Notes: generated by a model from the sequence alone, not told the origin. A DNA stretch of 36,002 nt from DATMXS01 sp035561355 (GCA_035561355.1 DATMXS010000257.1:1-36002); one strand, 5' to 3'; positions 24,410 to 33,556 are shown, numbered from the stretch's first letter. Translations and numbers: made by a program.

Positions 24410-25873
24410 TTAGCGCGCTTCCTTTTTCGTCTGTGCAGGCGCCTGGGGTCTGAGCTTTGCGTACTGGGCGGCCCTCGGGTTTTGGCGGTTCCACTGCACC
24501 GCATCGGCACGCTCCGCGAGCATCCAGACACCCGCCGCGATCGCGCGCGTGACCTTTTCCATGTTCCCGTAGTCGAGCTTGTTCCACTCGTCGGAAACGC
24601 GGTGGTAATCCGCATATTCGAACGCGACGCAGAGCGTGTGCGCCGGAACGCCTGCTTGCGCGAGAGTCAGGTTATCGCTGCGGCCGAAGTAATCGTCGCT
24701 GCGTTTTTCGTCCTTGGCGATTGTGACACCCGTCGCGTGTCCGGCTTCGGCGAACACGGCTCCGACCTCGCTGAAATCGAAGCCGGTCAGCGTCGCGCTG
24801 TTCACGGCGGGTCCGCGGGTATCATCGGTGCGGCCCGTCTGCTCCAGGTTGACATTCGCCACAGTCTTTTCGAGCGGCACGATGGGGTGCCGGGTATAGT
24901 AGCGGGCACCGTACCCGCCGACCTCTTCTCCGAACCACGTGATGAACAGCACGCTTCGCTTCGGTCGGGCCTGCGCGAGCGCTTGCGCCGCAGCGATCAC
25001 CGATGCCGTTCCGCTGGCATTGTCATTTGCGCCGTTGAACACGTGGTCGCCCTCGCCCGCAGGGTTCAAGCCCGTGTGGTCGTAGTGCGCAGAGAGGAGC
25101 ACATAGGAATCCTTCAGTACGGGGTCGGTACCGCGAACGATCGCTGCTACGTTGCGGAGCTTCACGCGTTCGGTAGACGGCTCACCCATCTTGAGCGTGA
25201 CAAGCGGCGGCGCTAGGGCGGACTGCAACGCCCTCAGCAGGTCCGCATCGCCGATCATCATCAATGCCGGGCCGTTCGCCTCGTCCGTTGCAGTCAAACG
25301 CCGGCGGGGCGGGCCGTCAGGCACGGAGTTCCCAATGACGATAACAGCTGCCGCTTTCGCAAGCAGCTCGCGCGTGCTCCTCACTTTGCGAAATGCCGCG
25401 TATAGATCCGGCGCCTCGAACAGCACCAGTCTACCCGTGACCGATGCGGCATCCACCTCGCCAGCCGGCCCGATCTTCACCGCTTCAACCCGATCCAACC
25501 GCACCCCGCGTGCGTTCTGAATCAGGATCCGCTCCTCAGGCACGCGGAAAGTCTCGCCACCAAGCTCGGCAGTCAGTTCCATGCCATCGGTGTTCGGCAG
25601 AACGGAGAGATACTCGGCCGTCTGGAAGTAGCCGTCATCGCCCGCCGGCTCGAGTCCGGCGCGCCGGAACTGAGCGGCAATGTACTCGGCCGCGATGTCG
25701 AGCCCGCGGGACGGAGTGGCCCGGCCCTCGAGCGCATCCGAAGCGAGAAAAGACACGTCTGCCTTCAGGCCGTTGGCTGTGATGGATAACAGAGCATGTC
25801 GGACTTCCGGCGACGGAGCGGGCTCGGCGCCCCAGGAAACGCCCAGGAATATGAGGACGCACAATTTGCGCAT
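24410..25873 (-). CDS. Secreted M28 family aminopeptidase with PA insert
   Basis: This 487-residue protein has a short signal peptide (MRKLCVLIFLGVSWGA). Residues about 30-90 and 235-470 form the M28 zinc peptidase domain, and about 95-230 form an inserted protease-associated-type domain. Metal ligands and catalytic residues visible are His263 and Asp265 in SAHYDH, Asp284 in NGANDNASG, Glu316-Glu317 in WFGEEVGG, Glu344 in NVNLEQTG and His424 in ADYHRVSDEW. Many relatives have Asp at the NLE position; Glu is also known. It should cleave N-terminal residues from peptides outside the cytoplasm. It precedes serS closely. Confidence 0.93.
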   Translation of the reverse strand: MRKLCVLIFLGVSWGAEPAPSPEVRHALLSITANGLKADVSFLASDALEGRATPSRGLDIAAEYIAAQFRRAGLEPAGDDGYFQTAEYLSVLPNTDGMELTAELGGETFRVPEERILIQNARGVRLDRVEAVKIGPAGEVDAASVTGRLVLFEAPDLYAAFRKVRSTRELLAKAAAVIVIGNSVPDGPPRRRLTATDEANGPALMMIGDADLLRALQSALAPPLVTLKMGEPSTERVKLRNVAAIVRGTDPVLKDSYVLLSAHYDHTGLNPAGEGDHVFNGANDNASGTASVIAAAQALAQARPKRSVLFITWFGEEVGGYGARYYTRHPIVPLEKTVANVNLEQTGRTDDTRGPAVNSATLTGFDFSEVGAVFAEAGHATGVTIAKDEKRSDDYFGRSDNLTLAQAGVPAHTLCVAFEYADYHRVSDEWNKLDYGNMEKVTRAIAAGVWMLAERADAVQWNRQNPRAAQYAKLRPQAPAQTKKEAR

Positions 25874-25948
25874 TGAACTTTTAACATCGCACAGCGGGAG
25901 TTCCAGCCGCCGGGAAGAATCGGCGCGGGCTTAAATCAGGCCGGGCAG

Positions 25949-25983
25949 CGATCGTGAGGCGCCCGTCAGCTTTGTCACGATCG
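25949..25983 (-). terminator. Perfect inverted repeat downstream of citrate synthase
   Basis: CGATCGTGA (25949-25957) pairs with TCACGATCG (25975-25983) around a 17-base loop, in the 130 bases between the citrate synthase stop and the M28 start. No T run follows on the minus strand. It may be a 3' end structure, or an operator for the M28-serS unit, whose start lies 76 bases away. Confidence 0.35.
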
Positions 25984-26003
25984 CAGCCGGCGCAGGTGCG
26001 AGT

Positions 26004-27128
26004 TTATCGCTTGTCGATCGGAACCCAAGGCTGCCCGTCGGCCGGACCTTTGTAGTCCGCGCGCGGCCGGATGAGCCGGTTATTTCGGTACTGTTCCAAG
26101 ATGTGCGCGGTCCAACCCGCCATGCGGCTGACGGCGAAAATCGGCGTAAAGAGGTCGATCGGAATGCCGAGCGCGTAATAGGTGGATGCGGAATAGAAAT
26201 CCACGTTCGGATTGAGATTCTTGAGTTCCTTCACTGTCTTTTCGATCTCATGCGAGATCTGGAACAGATGCTCCTGTCCCGTGCGCCGGCCCAGCTCTTC
26301 GGAGAGCGCACGCAGGTGCGTGGCGCGCGGGTCCTCGGTGCGATACACGCGATGACCGAAGCCCGGGACCTTCACCTTCAGTCCCAGCCGCTCGCGCACG
26401 AGCTTCAGCGCCGCGTTGGTCGAGCCGGCCTCGACGAGTAAACGAATCACATCCTGATTCGCGCCCCCGTGCAGCGGACCCTTTAACGCCCCGATCGCTG
26501 CTGTTACGGCCGAGTACATATCCGAAAGCGTCGCGGCAGTTACGCGACCTGCAAACGTCGAAGCATTGAACTCATGGTCCGCGTGCAGCGTCAGCGCGAT
26601 ATCGAACGCGCGCTCCATGACGTCGTCCGGCCGCTTCCCTGTAAGCGAGTAGAGGAAATTCGCGGCGAACCCGAGCTTGGGGTCGCCCGCCAGAATCTCC
26701 TTGCCATTCCGAAGGCGGTCGAAGGTGGTGACAACTGTCGCTGTCTGCGCCATGAGGCGCTCTGCTTTGCGGACGTTAGCTTCCTCGGAATTATCGCCGT
26801 TATCGGGATCGTACAGCCCCAGCATGGACACTGCCGTCCGCAGCACATCCATTGGATTGAAGGTTTTACAATTGCCGAGGAACTGCACCACTTGATCGGG
26901 GATCGGGCGGTTCTGAACCAGCACCGTCTTGAGCCGCTCCAACTCCTCCGCTTTCGGCAGCGTCCCGTGCCACAGCAGGTAAATCACTTCCTCGAACGTC
27001 GCGTTATCCGCGAGCGTGTGTATATTGAAGCCGCGGTAACTCAGGATCCCGGCTTCGCCGTCGATAAAACAGATCTCCGATTCGGCGGCGACGACCCCTT
27101 CCAGCCCGCGTGTTGTAGTGGTACTCAT
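26004..27128 (-). CDS. gltA: Citrate synthase
   Basis: This 374-residue protein is of the short Gram-positive/archaeal type of citrate synthase. It condenses oxaloacetate and acetyl-CoA at the entry to the TCA cycle. The catalytic residues are His220 in GPLHGGAN, His259 in PGFGHRVYRTEDPRA and Asp310 in NVDFYSA. LHADHEFNASTFAGRV at 181-196 is another family block. A 2-methylcitrate synthase cannot be excluded from sequence, but no prp genes adjoin it. It is transcribed divergently from the E1 gene across 116 bases. Confidence 0.92.
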   Translation of the reverse strand: MSTTTTRGLEGVVAAESEICFIDGEAGILSYRGFNIHTLADNATFEEVIYLLWHGTLPKAEELERLKTVLVQNRPIPDQVVQFLGNCKTFNPMDVLRTAVSMLGLYDPDNGDNSEEANVRKAERLMAQTATVVTTFDRLRNGKEILAGDPKLGFAANFLYSLTGKRPDDVMERAFDIALTLHADHEFNASTFAGRVTAATLSDMYSAVTAAIGALKGPLHGGANQDVIRLLVEAGSTNAALKLVRERLGLKVKVPGFGHRVYRTEDPRATHLRALSEELGRRTGQEHLFQISHEIEKTVKELKNLNPNVDFYSASTYYALGIPIDLFTPIFAVSRMAGWTAHILEQYRNNRLIRPRADYKGPADGQPWVPIDKR

Positions 27129-27244
27129 GATTGTGGATCTGCCCCCTGCGTGCCATTGTAGCGAAAGGTCTTGCGCGGCAACCCGGCTGCGCCTCGCGGT
27201 GGCCGCGATAGACTGAAAGTTCAGGGGGGAGTCCGGACAGTCAA

Positions 27245-29329
27245 ATGGCGACCCAGGTTGCAGATCTCAGCTCCTCGGTACTCGAGCCCGAGGCGCTGGT
27301 CAAGGCATTTCGCATTATGCACACCTCACGGCGCCTGGACGACCGTGAGATCCTCCTGAAGCGCCAAAACCGGATTTATTTCCAGATCAGCGGGGCCGGC
27401 CACGAGGCCATCGGCGCGGCTGCGGGATTCGCTCTTCGCGCCGGCCACGATTGGGTCTACCCCTATTACCGCGATCGCGCGCTGTGTCTCACGCTTGGTG
27501 TCACCCCCGATCAGATGCTGCTGTCGGCTGTGGGTGCGGCCGCGGATATTGCCTCGGGCGGGCGCCAGATGCCCTCACACTGGGGAGCGCCGGAACTCAA
27601 CATCGTCAGTTCCTCTAGCCCCACCGGCACGCAGTTCGTGCAATCAGTGGGGTGCGCCGAAGCCGGCCGGCGGCTCGACCCCGAAAGCGATGCGATAACA
27701 CTCGTCACCACAGGAGACGGCGCGACCAGCCAGGGCGAGTTCTGGGAGGCGCTCAATGCCGCCTGCCTCGGGGCGCTTCCGGTGCTGTTCCTGGTGGAGG
27801 ACAACGGCTACGCGATTTCCGTGCCTGTGGAGTGCCAGACCGCGGGCGGCAACATTGCGCACCTCGTGCGTGGGTTTCCGAACCTTCGGATTTTAGAAGC
27901 AGACGGGACGGACTTCCTGGCCTCATACAGCGTGATGACCGAAGCGGTTGCGTACTGCCGGTCCCGCAAGCGTCCCGCGCTGGTCCGTGCGAGCGTCACG
28001 CGGCCTTACTCGCACTCACTCTCCGATGACGAGCGCCTCTACAAGACTGCCGCCGAGCGCGCGGCCGAGACTGCCCGAGACCCGGTTCTGAGGTTTCCCG
28101 AATACCTCGTGCAAGAAGGAGTGCTCGACCGCTACGCCCTGCAACTGATCGTCCATGAGATCGACCAGGAAATCCAGCGCGCCACCGAGAGCGCCCTTGC
28201 CGCTCCCGCGCCCGCTCCAGAGACCGCACTCGACCACCTCTACTCGCCCGAAGTGGACATCACCTCCGATGAGTTTGCCGCCGCGCCGCACTTCAGCGGC
28301 GATCCGCGCACTATGGTGGACGAGATCAACGCCACTCTCCACGAGGAGATGCGCCGCGAGCCGCGCATCGTCGCCTTCGGCGAAGACGTGGCTGATTGCA
28401 GCCGTGAGCGGAACCTTTCGGAAGTGAAGGGGAAGGGCGGCGTTTTTAAGGCGACGTACGGATTGCAGCGCGCCTTCGGTTCGGACCGCTGCTTCAACAC
28501 TCCTCTGGCGGAAGCGGCCATTGTGGGCCGGGCCATTGGGATGGCGACGCGCGGACTCAAGCCGGTAGCCGAGATTCAGTTCTTCGACTACATCTGGCCG
28601 GCGATGATGCAGATTCGCGACGAGCTTGCGACGTTGCGATGGCGCTCTAACGGAGGCTTTGCCGCGCCGGCCGTGATTCGGGTTGCGATTGGGGGTTACC
28701 TGAACGGCGGGGCGATTTACCACTCCCAGTCGGGTGAAGTGATCTTCACGCATATCCCCGGATTGCGGGTAGCGTTCCCGTCCAACGCGCTCGACGCCTG
28801 CGGCCTGCTCCGAACTGCGCTCCGTGGCGATGACCCCGTACTGTTCCTCGAGCACAAGCGCCTGTACCGGGAGCCCCACAACCGCGCTCCGCACCCCGGT
28901 CCCGAGTTCACGATTCCGTTCGGCCGGGCGAACATCGTCAAGGCCGGCCACAGCCTGACGCTGGTGACGTACGGAATGCTGGTGCAGAAGTCTCTGCTGG
29001 CAGCCGCGCAGATCGAGCGCAGGCGTCCTGATGTATCGATCGAGGTGATTGACCTGCGTACGCTCGCGCCATTCGATTGGGATTGCATCGCGAAGAGCGT
29101 GGTGAAGACCAGCCGGGTGCTCGTCGCGCACGAGGATTGCCTTTCGTTCGGGTACGGCGCAGAGATCTCGGCGCGGGTGGCGCGCGAGTTGTTCAGTTCG
29201 CTTGATGCGCCGGTAGGCCGGGTCGGGGCTCTCGACACGTGGGTCGGTTACAACCCGCAACTCGAGGACGCCATCCTTCCGCAGGTTGAGGACATCGTAC
29301 GGGAAGCGGAAGCAATTCTCGCTTACTGA
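27245..29329 (+). CDS. Fused alpha/beta E1 component of a 2-oxoacid dehydrogenase
   Basis: This 694-residue protein joins the two usually separate E1 subunits of the pyruvate/branched-chain 2-oxoacid dehydrogenase type. The alpha half (about 1-320) holds the thiamine-diphosphate motif, GDGATSQGEFWEA from Gly157 to DNGYAIS at 186-192, and the active-site loop region ending TRPYSHSLSDDERLYKT. An Ala/Pro-rich linker lies at about 318-330. The beta half starts near 355 with the conserved IVAFGEDVAD (Glu380) and continues with GLKPVAEIQFFDYIWPAMMQ and ILVAHEDCLSFG-like VLVAHEDCLSFG. It would decarboxylate a 2-oxoacid and acylate an E2 lipoyl protein. No E2 or E3 gene is adjacent. Substrate (branched-chain or pyruvate) is not decided. 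Confidence 0.9.
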   Translation: MATQVADLSSSVLEPEALVKAFRIMHTSRRLDDREILLKRQNRIYFQISGAGHEAIGAAAGFALRAGHDWVYPYYRDRALCLTLGVTPDQMLLSAVGAAADIASGGRQMPSHWGAPELNIVSSSSPTGTQFVQSVGCAEAGRRLDPESDAITLVTTGDGATSQGEFWEALNAACLGALPVLFLVEDNGYAISVPVECQTAGGNIAHLVRGFPNLRILEADGTDFLASYSVMTEAVAYCRSRKRPALVRASVTRPYSHSLSDDERLYKTAAERAAETARDPVLRFPEYLVQEGVLDRYALQLIVHEIDQEIQRATESALAAPAPAPETALDHLYSPEVDITSDEFAAAPHFSGDPRTMVDEINATLHEEMRREPRIVAFGEDVADCSRERNLSEVKGKGGVFKATYGLQRAFGSDRCFNTPLAEAAIVGRAIGMATRGLKPVAEIQFFDYIWPAMMQIRDELATLRWRSNGGFAAPAVIRVAIGGYLNGGAIYHSQSGEVIFTHIPGLRVAFPSNALDACGLLRTALRGDDPVLFLEHKRLYREPHNRAPHPGPEFTIPFGRANIVKAGHSLTLVTYGMLVQKSLLAAAQIERRRPDVSIEVIDLRTLAPFDWDCIAKSVVKTSRVLVAHEDCLSFGYGAEISARVARELFSSLDAPVGRVGALDTWVGYNPQLEDAILPQVEDIVREAEAILAY

Positions 29330-29337
29330 GCGGCGTT

Positions 29338-31077
29338 CTACGGATTCAGATCCAGCTCGTAGGTGAGGAGCGAGCCCTCGCGCACGTCGATCTCCTGATC
29401 CGCGCGACGGCCGTCTTTGATCACGCTGATGCGGTACTTGCCAATGGGCAGCGTGAAGCTGGCCGGAGTCGTCTCCTTGCGAAGCTGATTGTTGATCATG
29501 ATCTGCGCGCCGGGCGGGTTGCTCCCCACGCGCACGGTTCCGGTATTACGCGTCATGTTGATGAACATCTCGCGCGGCGACGTGAGCTCGATGATCCGCA
29601 ACTCGCGGCGGTATCCGGGCAGATCCACCGCAACCGTGTGCCGGCCGGCTGACAGCGTCGTCGAGCACGGTGTTCTGCACGTCTTCGCCGGGTCGTTATC
29701 GATCATGCTCGTAGCGCCCGGCGGATTGGTGACCACCTGGAGCGCATAGGAGTGCTCCACCGCGGGCTCGGGCTTTGCGGGCCCCCGCTGGACGGGCTCC
29801 CGCACCGGTTCCGGTTTGGCCTGCTCCGGTTCCGTTTCTGGGGGTTCTGCGGGCTTTGTGGTGGCCCCTGAGGCCTGCTCTGCCTGGCCTTCCGTAGCTG
29901 CTGCGGCCTCGGTGTCCGTCACGGACGGCTGCGCGGGAGCCATCACGGGGGGCGGCATCGGCGCGGGCCGGGTGCTCTGCGCAGCCGCTGGCGGCGGCTC
30001 CGGCGTCTCCAGGTCGCCTGGTTCGGGCCCCGCCCACTTCTGAGCCGCGAAGAACACGGCCGCCACGAACAGCAAGCCTGCACCGGCGGCGGCAAGCATC
30101 TTCCAGAAGAGCCCTCCGCCTTTCCGCCTTTGTGGGCGTGCCGGAGGTGGCGGAGCATCGGGCTCGGGAGCGGCAGCCAGGGGTGAGATCGCCGTAGGTG
30201 CGCTCTCCCCGGCTCCCCGCGCAACCAGTTTCCAATCTTTCCTAGCGCCTAGCGCGGCTTCGAGCGCCTGGATGAATTCGGTCGCGGTTGGGAATCGCTT
30301 GACCGGATCCTTCGAGAGCGCGCGGCTGAGCACCATGCCGGCCGTCCAGGGCAAGGTCGGATTCAGCGTGTGGGGCGGGGGCGGCTCCTCGGAGACGATC
30401 TTGTACAGCACGGACGTCAGATGCTCGCCCGCGAACGGCTTCTCACCGGTCAGAAGCTCGTAGGTGATTACCGCCAGGGCAAACTGGTCTGTACGCCCGT
30501 CGACATCGAGACCCTGCAACTGCTCCGGGGACATGTAATTCGGCGTCCCTACCACCGTCCCGGCCTGCGTCATCTGCTGAGATTGCGCGATCTTCGCGAC
30601 CCCGAAGTCCGTGATCTTCGCGGCCCCCTCGGCGGTCAGCATGATGTTCGCCGGCTTGATGTCGCGGTGAACGATTCCCTTCTTGTGGGCGAAGTCCAGC
30701 GCCGCCGCGGTTTGCTTGAGGATGGCCAGCCCGCGGGCGGGTTCAAGCGGCTCCGTACCGCTCATCAGCTTGTCGAGCGTGGGGCCGTCCACGTACTCCA
30801 TCGCGATGTACGTGACTTCGTCCTCATCGCCGACGTCGTAAACGGTCACGATCCCCGGATGCGAGATGATGCCCGCCGATTGAGCCTCCCGAAACAGGCG
30901 CTCCCTCAGCCGCTCGCGTTCGCTGTCGTCGGTGATGTCGCGGAGGCGGATCGTCTTGATGGCAACGGGGCGGCCGATCGCGGGATCCAGCGCACGGTAG
31001 ACAACGCCCATTGCGCCGCGTCCCAGCTCACCCAGAATCTGGTAGCGCCCAATTTGTTTCATCCTGCGCGAAGTCAT
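29338..31077 (-). CDS. Transmembrane Ser/Thr protein kinase with PEGA domains
   Basis: A PknB-type kinase of 579 residues from the ATG at 31077; the frame opens further upstream but would overlap galU, and a second ATG lies five codons in. The kinase domain (about 11-275) is complete: glycine loop GELGRGAMG, Lys41 in VAIKTI, catalytic Asp139 in HRDIKPANIM and Asp157 in DFGVA. A linker precedes one membrane segment (about 324-344). A long Pro/Glu/Ala-rich stretch (about 350-440) spans the envelope and ends in two PEGA units (about 442-510 and 511-575), seen in VTNPPGATSMIDN and VGSNPPGAQIMINN. PEGA domains are thought to bind cell-surface components. The gene is divergent from galU over 40 bases and ends 8 bases from the convergent E1 gene. 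Confidence 0.94.
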   Translation of the reverse strand: MTSRRMKQIGRYQILGELGRGAMGVVYRALDPAIGRPVAIKTIRLRDITDDSERERLRERLFREAQSAGIISHPGIVTVYDVGDEDEVTYIAMEYVDGPTLDKLMSGTEPLEPARGLAILKQTAAALDFAHKKGIVHRDIKPANIMLTAEGAAKITDFGVAKIAQSQQMTQAGTVVGTPNYMSPEQLQGLDVDGRTDQFALAVITYELLTGEKPFAGEHLTSVLYKIVSEEPPPPHTLNPTLPWTAGMVLSRALSKDPVKRFPTATEFIQALEAALGARKDWKLVARGAGESAPTAISPLAAAPEPDAPPPPARPQRRKGGGLFWKMLAAAGAGLLFVAAVFFAAQKWAGPEPGDLETPEPPPAAAQSTRPAPMPPPVMAPAQPSVTDTEAAAATEGQAEQASGATTKPAEPPETEPEQAKPEPVREPVQRGPAKPEPAVEHSYALQVVTNPPGATSMIDNDPAKTCRTPCSTTLSAGRHTVAVDLPGYRRELRIIELTSPREMFINMTRNTGTVRVGSNPPGAQIMINNQLRKETTPASFTLPIGKYRISVIKDGRRADQEIDVREGSLLTYELDLNP

Positions 31078-31117
31078 TGTAACGCACGGGTCTTGTCGAT
31101 TCCGATATATTCGGAAG

Positions 31118-32011
31118 GTGATTCGCAGCGCTATCGTTCCCGTTGCCGGCCTTGGCACACGCCTGCTGCCCGCCACCAAGTCGCAGCCTAAGGAAATGCT
31201 GCCCGTCGCACGCAAGCCTATCGTGCAATACGTTGTCGAGGAGCTTGCGGCCAATGGCGCCAAGCAGGTGCTGTTCATCACGGGCCGCAACAAGACGTCC
31301 ATCGAGAACCATTTCGACGCCGACCCCGAGCTGACACGCAGCCTTCAGGCCGCTCAGAAACGCGATCTTCTCGAGGAGCTCACCTTCGAAGACCTCGACG
31401 TCAAGTACTTCTACACTCGCCAGCGCTCGCAACGCGGGCTCGGAGACGCCATCCTCTGCGGCGAGCACTTCGCCGGCGAGGAGCCCTTCGTGGTCGCGCT
31501 GGGCGACTCGATCCTGGGCCTGCACGCGAACTCCCAGGCGGTGTCCCGCATGGTCGAGTTGTTCGAGTCCAAGAGGGCCAGCGCCGTCATTGCCGTCGAG
31601 GAGGTGCCGCCCGAGGAGACGATTCACTACGGCATCGTTCAGCCTGCCGAGGCGGAGGGCGACGGCTTCCGCGTTGCGAACCTCATCGAGAAGCCCCGGC
31701 CGGCGGCTGCTCCCAGCAACCTTGCCATCGCGGGCCGTTATGTGTTCTCGCCGCTGATCTTTGACATGATCCGGCGCATCGAACCGGACAAGCGCGGCGA
31801 GGTGCAGCTTACTGACGCCATCCAGCTCATGTGCGAGGAAGGGAAGCGCGTCCTCGCGATGAAGCTGCCGCCCGCCGAGAAGCGCTACGACATCGGCAAC
31901 TTCCCCAGTTACTTCGAGACGTTTGTCGAGTTCGCGCTCGCCGATCCGCTCTACGGCGAGCACTTACGCGCCTCGCTCGAACGTATCCTCTCGGTCCCCC
32001 AGAAAGCTTGA
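31118..32011 (+). CDS. galU: UTP-glucose-1-phosphate uridylyltransferase
   Basis: This 297-residue nucleotidyltransferase makes UDP-glucose for envelope polysaccharide and glycolipid synthesis. The N-terminal signature is VPVAGLGTRLLPATKSQPKE, followed by MLPVARKPIVQYVVEE. VALGDSIL supplies the metal-binding Asp, and LIEKPRPAAAPSNLAIAGRY is the usual late block. The start is a GTG at 31118. The stop overlaps the TTG start of the next gene as TTGA, so the glycosyltransferase is probably coupled to it. Confidence 0.95.
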   Translation: MIRSAIVPVAGLGTRLLPATKSQPKEMLPVARKPIVQYVVEELAANGAKQVLFITGRNKTSIENHFDADPELTRSLQAAQKRDLLEELTFEDLDVKYFYTRQRSQRGLGDAILCGEHFAGEEPFVVALGDSILGLHANSQAVSRMVELFESKRASAVIAVEEVPPEETIHYGIVQPAEAEGDGFRVANLIEKPRPAAAPSNLAIAGRYVFSPLIFDMIRRIEPDKRGEVQLTDAIQLMCEEGKRVLAMKLPPAEKRYDIGNFPSYFETFVEFALADPLYGEHLRASLERILSVPQKA

Positions 32012-33402
32012 ACCGGCGCAACGTTCTACTCGCCCTGGGCGCGCTCGCGCTAGTGGGGGCAAGGTTGTGCCACTCGGGCGTGCTTTGGCCGGAAGAGGGA
32101 TTGCCGCTCGCGGCCGCCGTCCAGATGCTCCAGGGCAAGGTGCTCTTCCACGACGTCTGGTTCGACAAGCCGCCGCTCGTCCCTGTGTTCTATCTGCCCT
32201 TCGGGGCTCATACCGGCGTGCCGCTCAGGATTGCGGGCGCCCTGTACGTGCTCGCGGCTTGCTGGCTCATTTGGCGCTTTGCGAAGGACCTGTGGGGGCC
32301 GCGCGAGGCTGCTGCAGCCGCCGGCTTCCTCGGTTTCGCGCTGACGTTCTATTTGCCGGCGGCGGTGATGGCTGTTGCCGCCGATCTGCTGGTTATCGCG
32401 CCGCACATTGCGGCAGTGTGGCTCGCCTGGAAGGGCAGGCACATCGGTGCGGGGATTGCCGCGGGCGTTGCATTCCAGTGCAATACGAAGGCGGCGTTCA
32501 TCCTGGTGGTATGCGCGCTGTTCGGGCGGCGCGGCATTCCGCGCCTGCTCGCCGGGTTCGCCGTGCCGAATGCGGCCGTTCTGGTGTGGCTGGGAATCCA
32601 GGGCGCGCTTGCCGATTACGTTGAGCAGGTCTGGACGCTCGGGTTCCTTTACGCTCGGGATACCTTCGTGCGCAGCCCGTGGAAAGAAGGGTTGCAGCGC
32701 ACGCTCAACTGGACCGGCTTCCATCTCGCGTTCGTCGTTGCCGCGATCCTGGCGTGGCGACGTGAGCGGGATTGGCGGTTTGCGGCTTGGTTTCTGTTGG
32801 CCGTCCCCGCGGTCGTTGCCGGATGGCGCTTCTTCCCCCGGTATTACTTCCATCTGTTGCCGGTGGTGGTGCTGCTTGCCGCCCGCGGGTTCGTTTTGGC
32901 AGGCACGCGGGTTCGCTTGGCGCTGTTGTGCCTGCTCCTGATTCCGCTCGGACGCTTCGGCCCCCGGTACGTAACTCTCGCGGTCGCGGGCGAATCCGCG
33001 TGGCGGGATACCGCTATGGATCGGGACAGCCGGGCCGCGGCGAAACTCATTATCGACCGCTCGCGTCCCGGCGATACGCTCTTTGTCTGGGGCTATCGTC
33101 CGGAGATCTACGCCTACACGCGAATGCCTGCGGCCAGCCGGTTCCTGGAGTCACAGCCGCTCACCGGCGTCTTTGCGGATCGCCACTTGTTTGACAGCAC
33201 CCCCTCCTATCCCGAGTGGGCGGCGCGCAATCGCCTGGAACTGGTCCGGACCCGGCCTGCCTTCGTGCTGGACGGTTTGGCTGGCTATAACCCAAGTCTT
33301 GGAATCGAACGCTACCCCGACCTTCACGCCTGGCTTACGCCGTACACACCTGCAGTGCGGACCCGCCTTAGCCTCATCTACGCTCGAAACCCTGAGCCCT
33401 GA
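32008..33402 (+). CDS. GT-C type integral membrane glycosyltransferase (ArnT/PMT-like)
   Basis: This 464-residue protein starts at a TTG overlapping the galU stop; no better start lies in frame upstream. About nine to ten hydrophobic segments fill residues 5-330. The first periplasmic loop holds LWPEEGLPLAAAVQMLQGKV and then DVWFDKPPLVPVFY, the acidic and KPPL motifs of lipid-phosphate-dependent GT-C enzymes. A soluble tail (about 345-464) follows. It should move a sugar from a polyprenyl carrier onto a lipid, protein or glycan at the outer face of the inner membrane. Coupling with galU suggests a glucose-derived donor chain, which is inference. Confidence 0.8.
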   Translation: MNRRNVLLALGALALVGARLCHSGVLWPEEGLPLAAAVQMLQGKVLFHDVWFDKPPLVPVFYLPFGAHTGVPLRIAGALYVLAACWLIWRFAKDLWGPREAAAAAGFLGFALTFYLPAAVMAVAADLLVIAPHIAAVWLAWKGRHIGAGIAAGVAFQCNTKAAFILVVCALFGRRGIPRLLAGFAVPNAAVLVWLGIQGALADYVEQVWTLGFLYARDTFVRSPWKEGLQRTLNWTGFHLAFVVAAILAWRRERDWRFAAWFLLAVPAVVAGWRFFPRYYFHLLPVVVLLAARGFVLAGTRVRLALLCLLLIPLGRFGPRYVTLAVAGESAWRDTAMDRDSRAAAKLIIDRSRPGDTLFVWGYRPEIYAYTRMPAASRFLESQPLTGVFADRHLFDSTPSYPEWAARNRLELVRTRPAFVLDGLAGYNPSLGIERYPDLHAWLTPYTPAVRTRLSLIYARNPEP

Positions 33403-33527
33403 CGGGCGCGGTGAACGCCCGGCTAGCGATCCGGCTACACCGGACCCGGTTCCCTAGTGTTTTCCTTCGTAGTATTACCTCGGCTAATAGGGCCTGTAAC
33501 CTCCTGTTTCTTAAGGTTAAACGCCGA

Positions 33528-33556
33528 TTGCCAAAGTCCCCTGAACGCCTTAACTT
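33528..33556 (+). promoter_or_regulatory. Candidate sigma-70-type promoter for the propeller gene
   Basis: TTGCCA (33528-33533) and TAACTT (33551-33556) are separated by 17 bases, in the relatively AT-rich 220-base stretch before the propeller gene. The -35 box is good and the -10 box weak. A TTGACA lies further down at about 33589 but has no -10 at proper spacing. Confidence 0.22.

Noticed and set aside
24388..24615. Upstream extension of serS by 76 codons
   Set aside because: It runs back into the M28 coding region and the extra residues do not resemble a synthetase; MYDLGYF is the normal N-terminus and has an upstream GGAG.
31078..31302. Upstream extension of the Ser/Thr kinase gene by 75 codons
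   Set aside because: The extension overlaps the galU start region, has no kinase-like or export character, and the family begins close to the glycine loop at MTSRRMKQIGRYQ.
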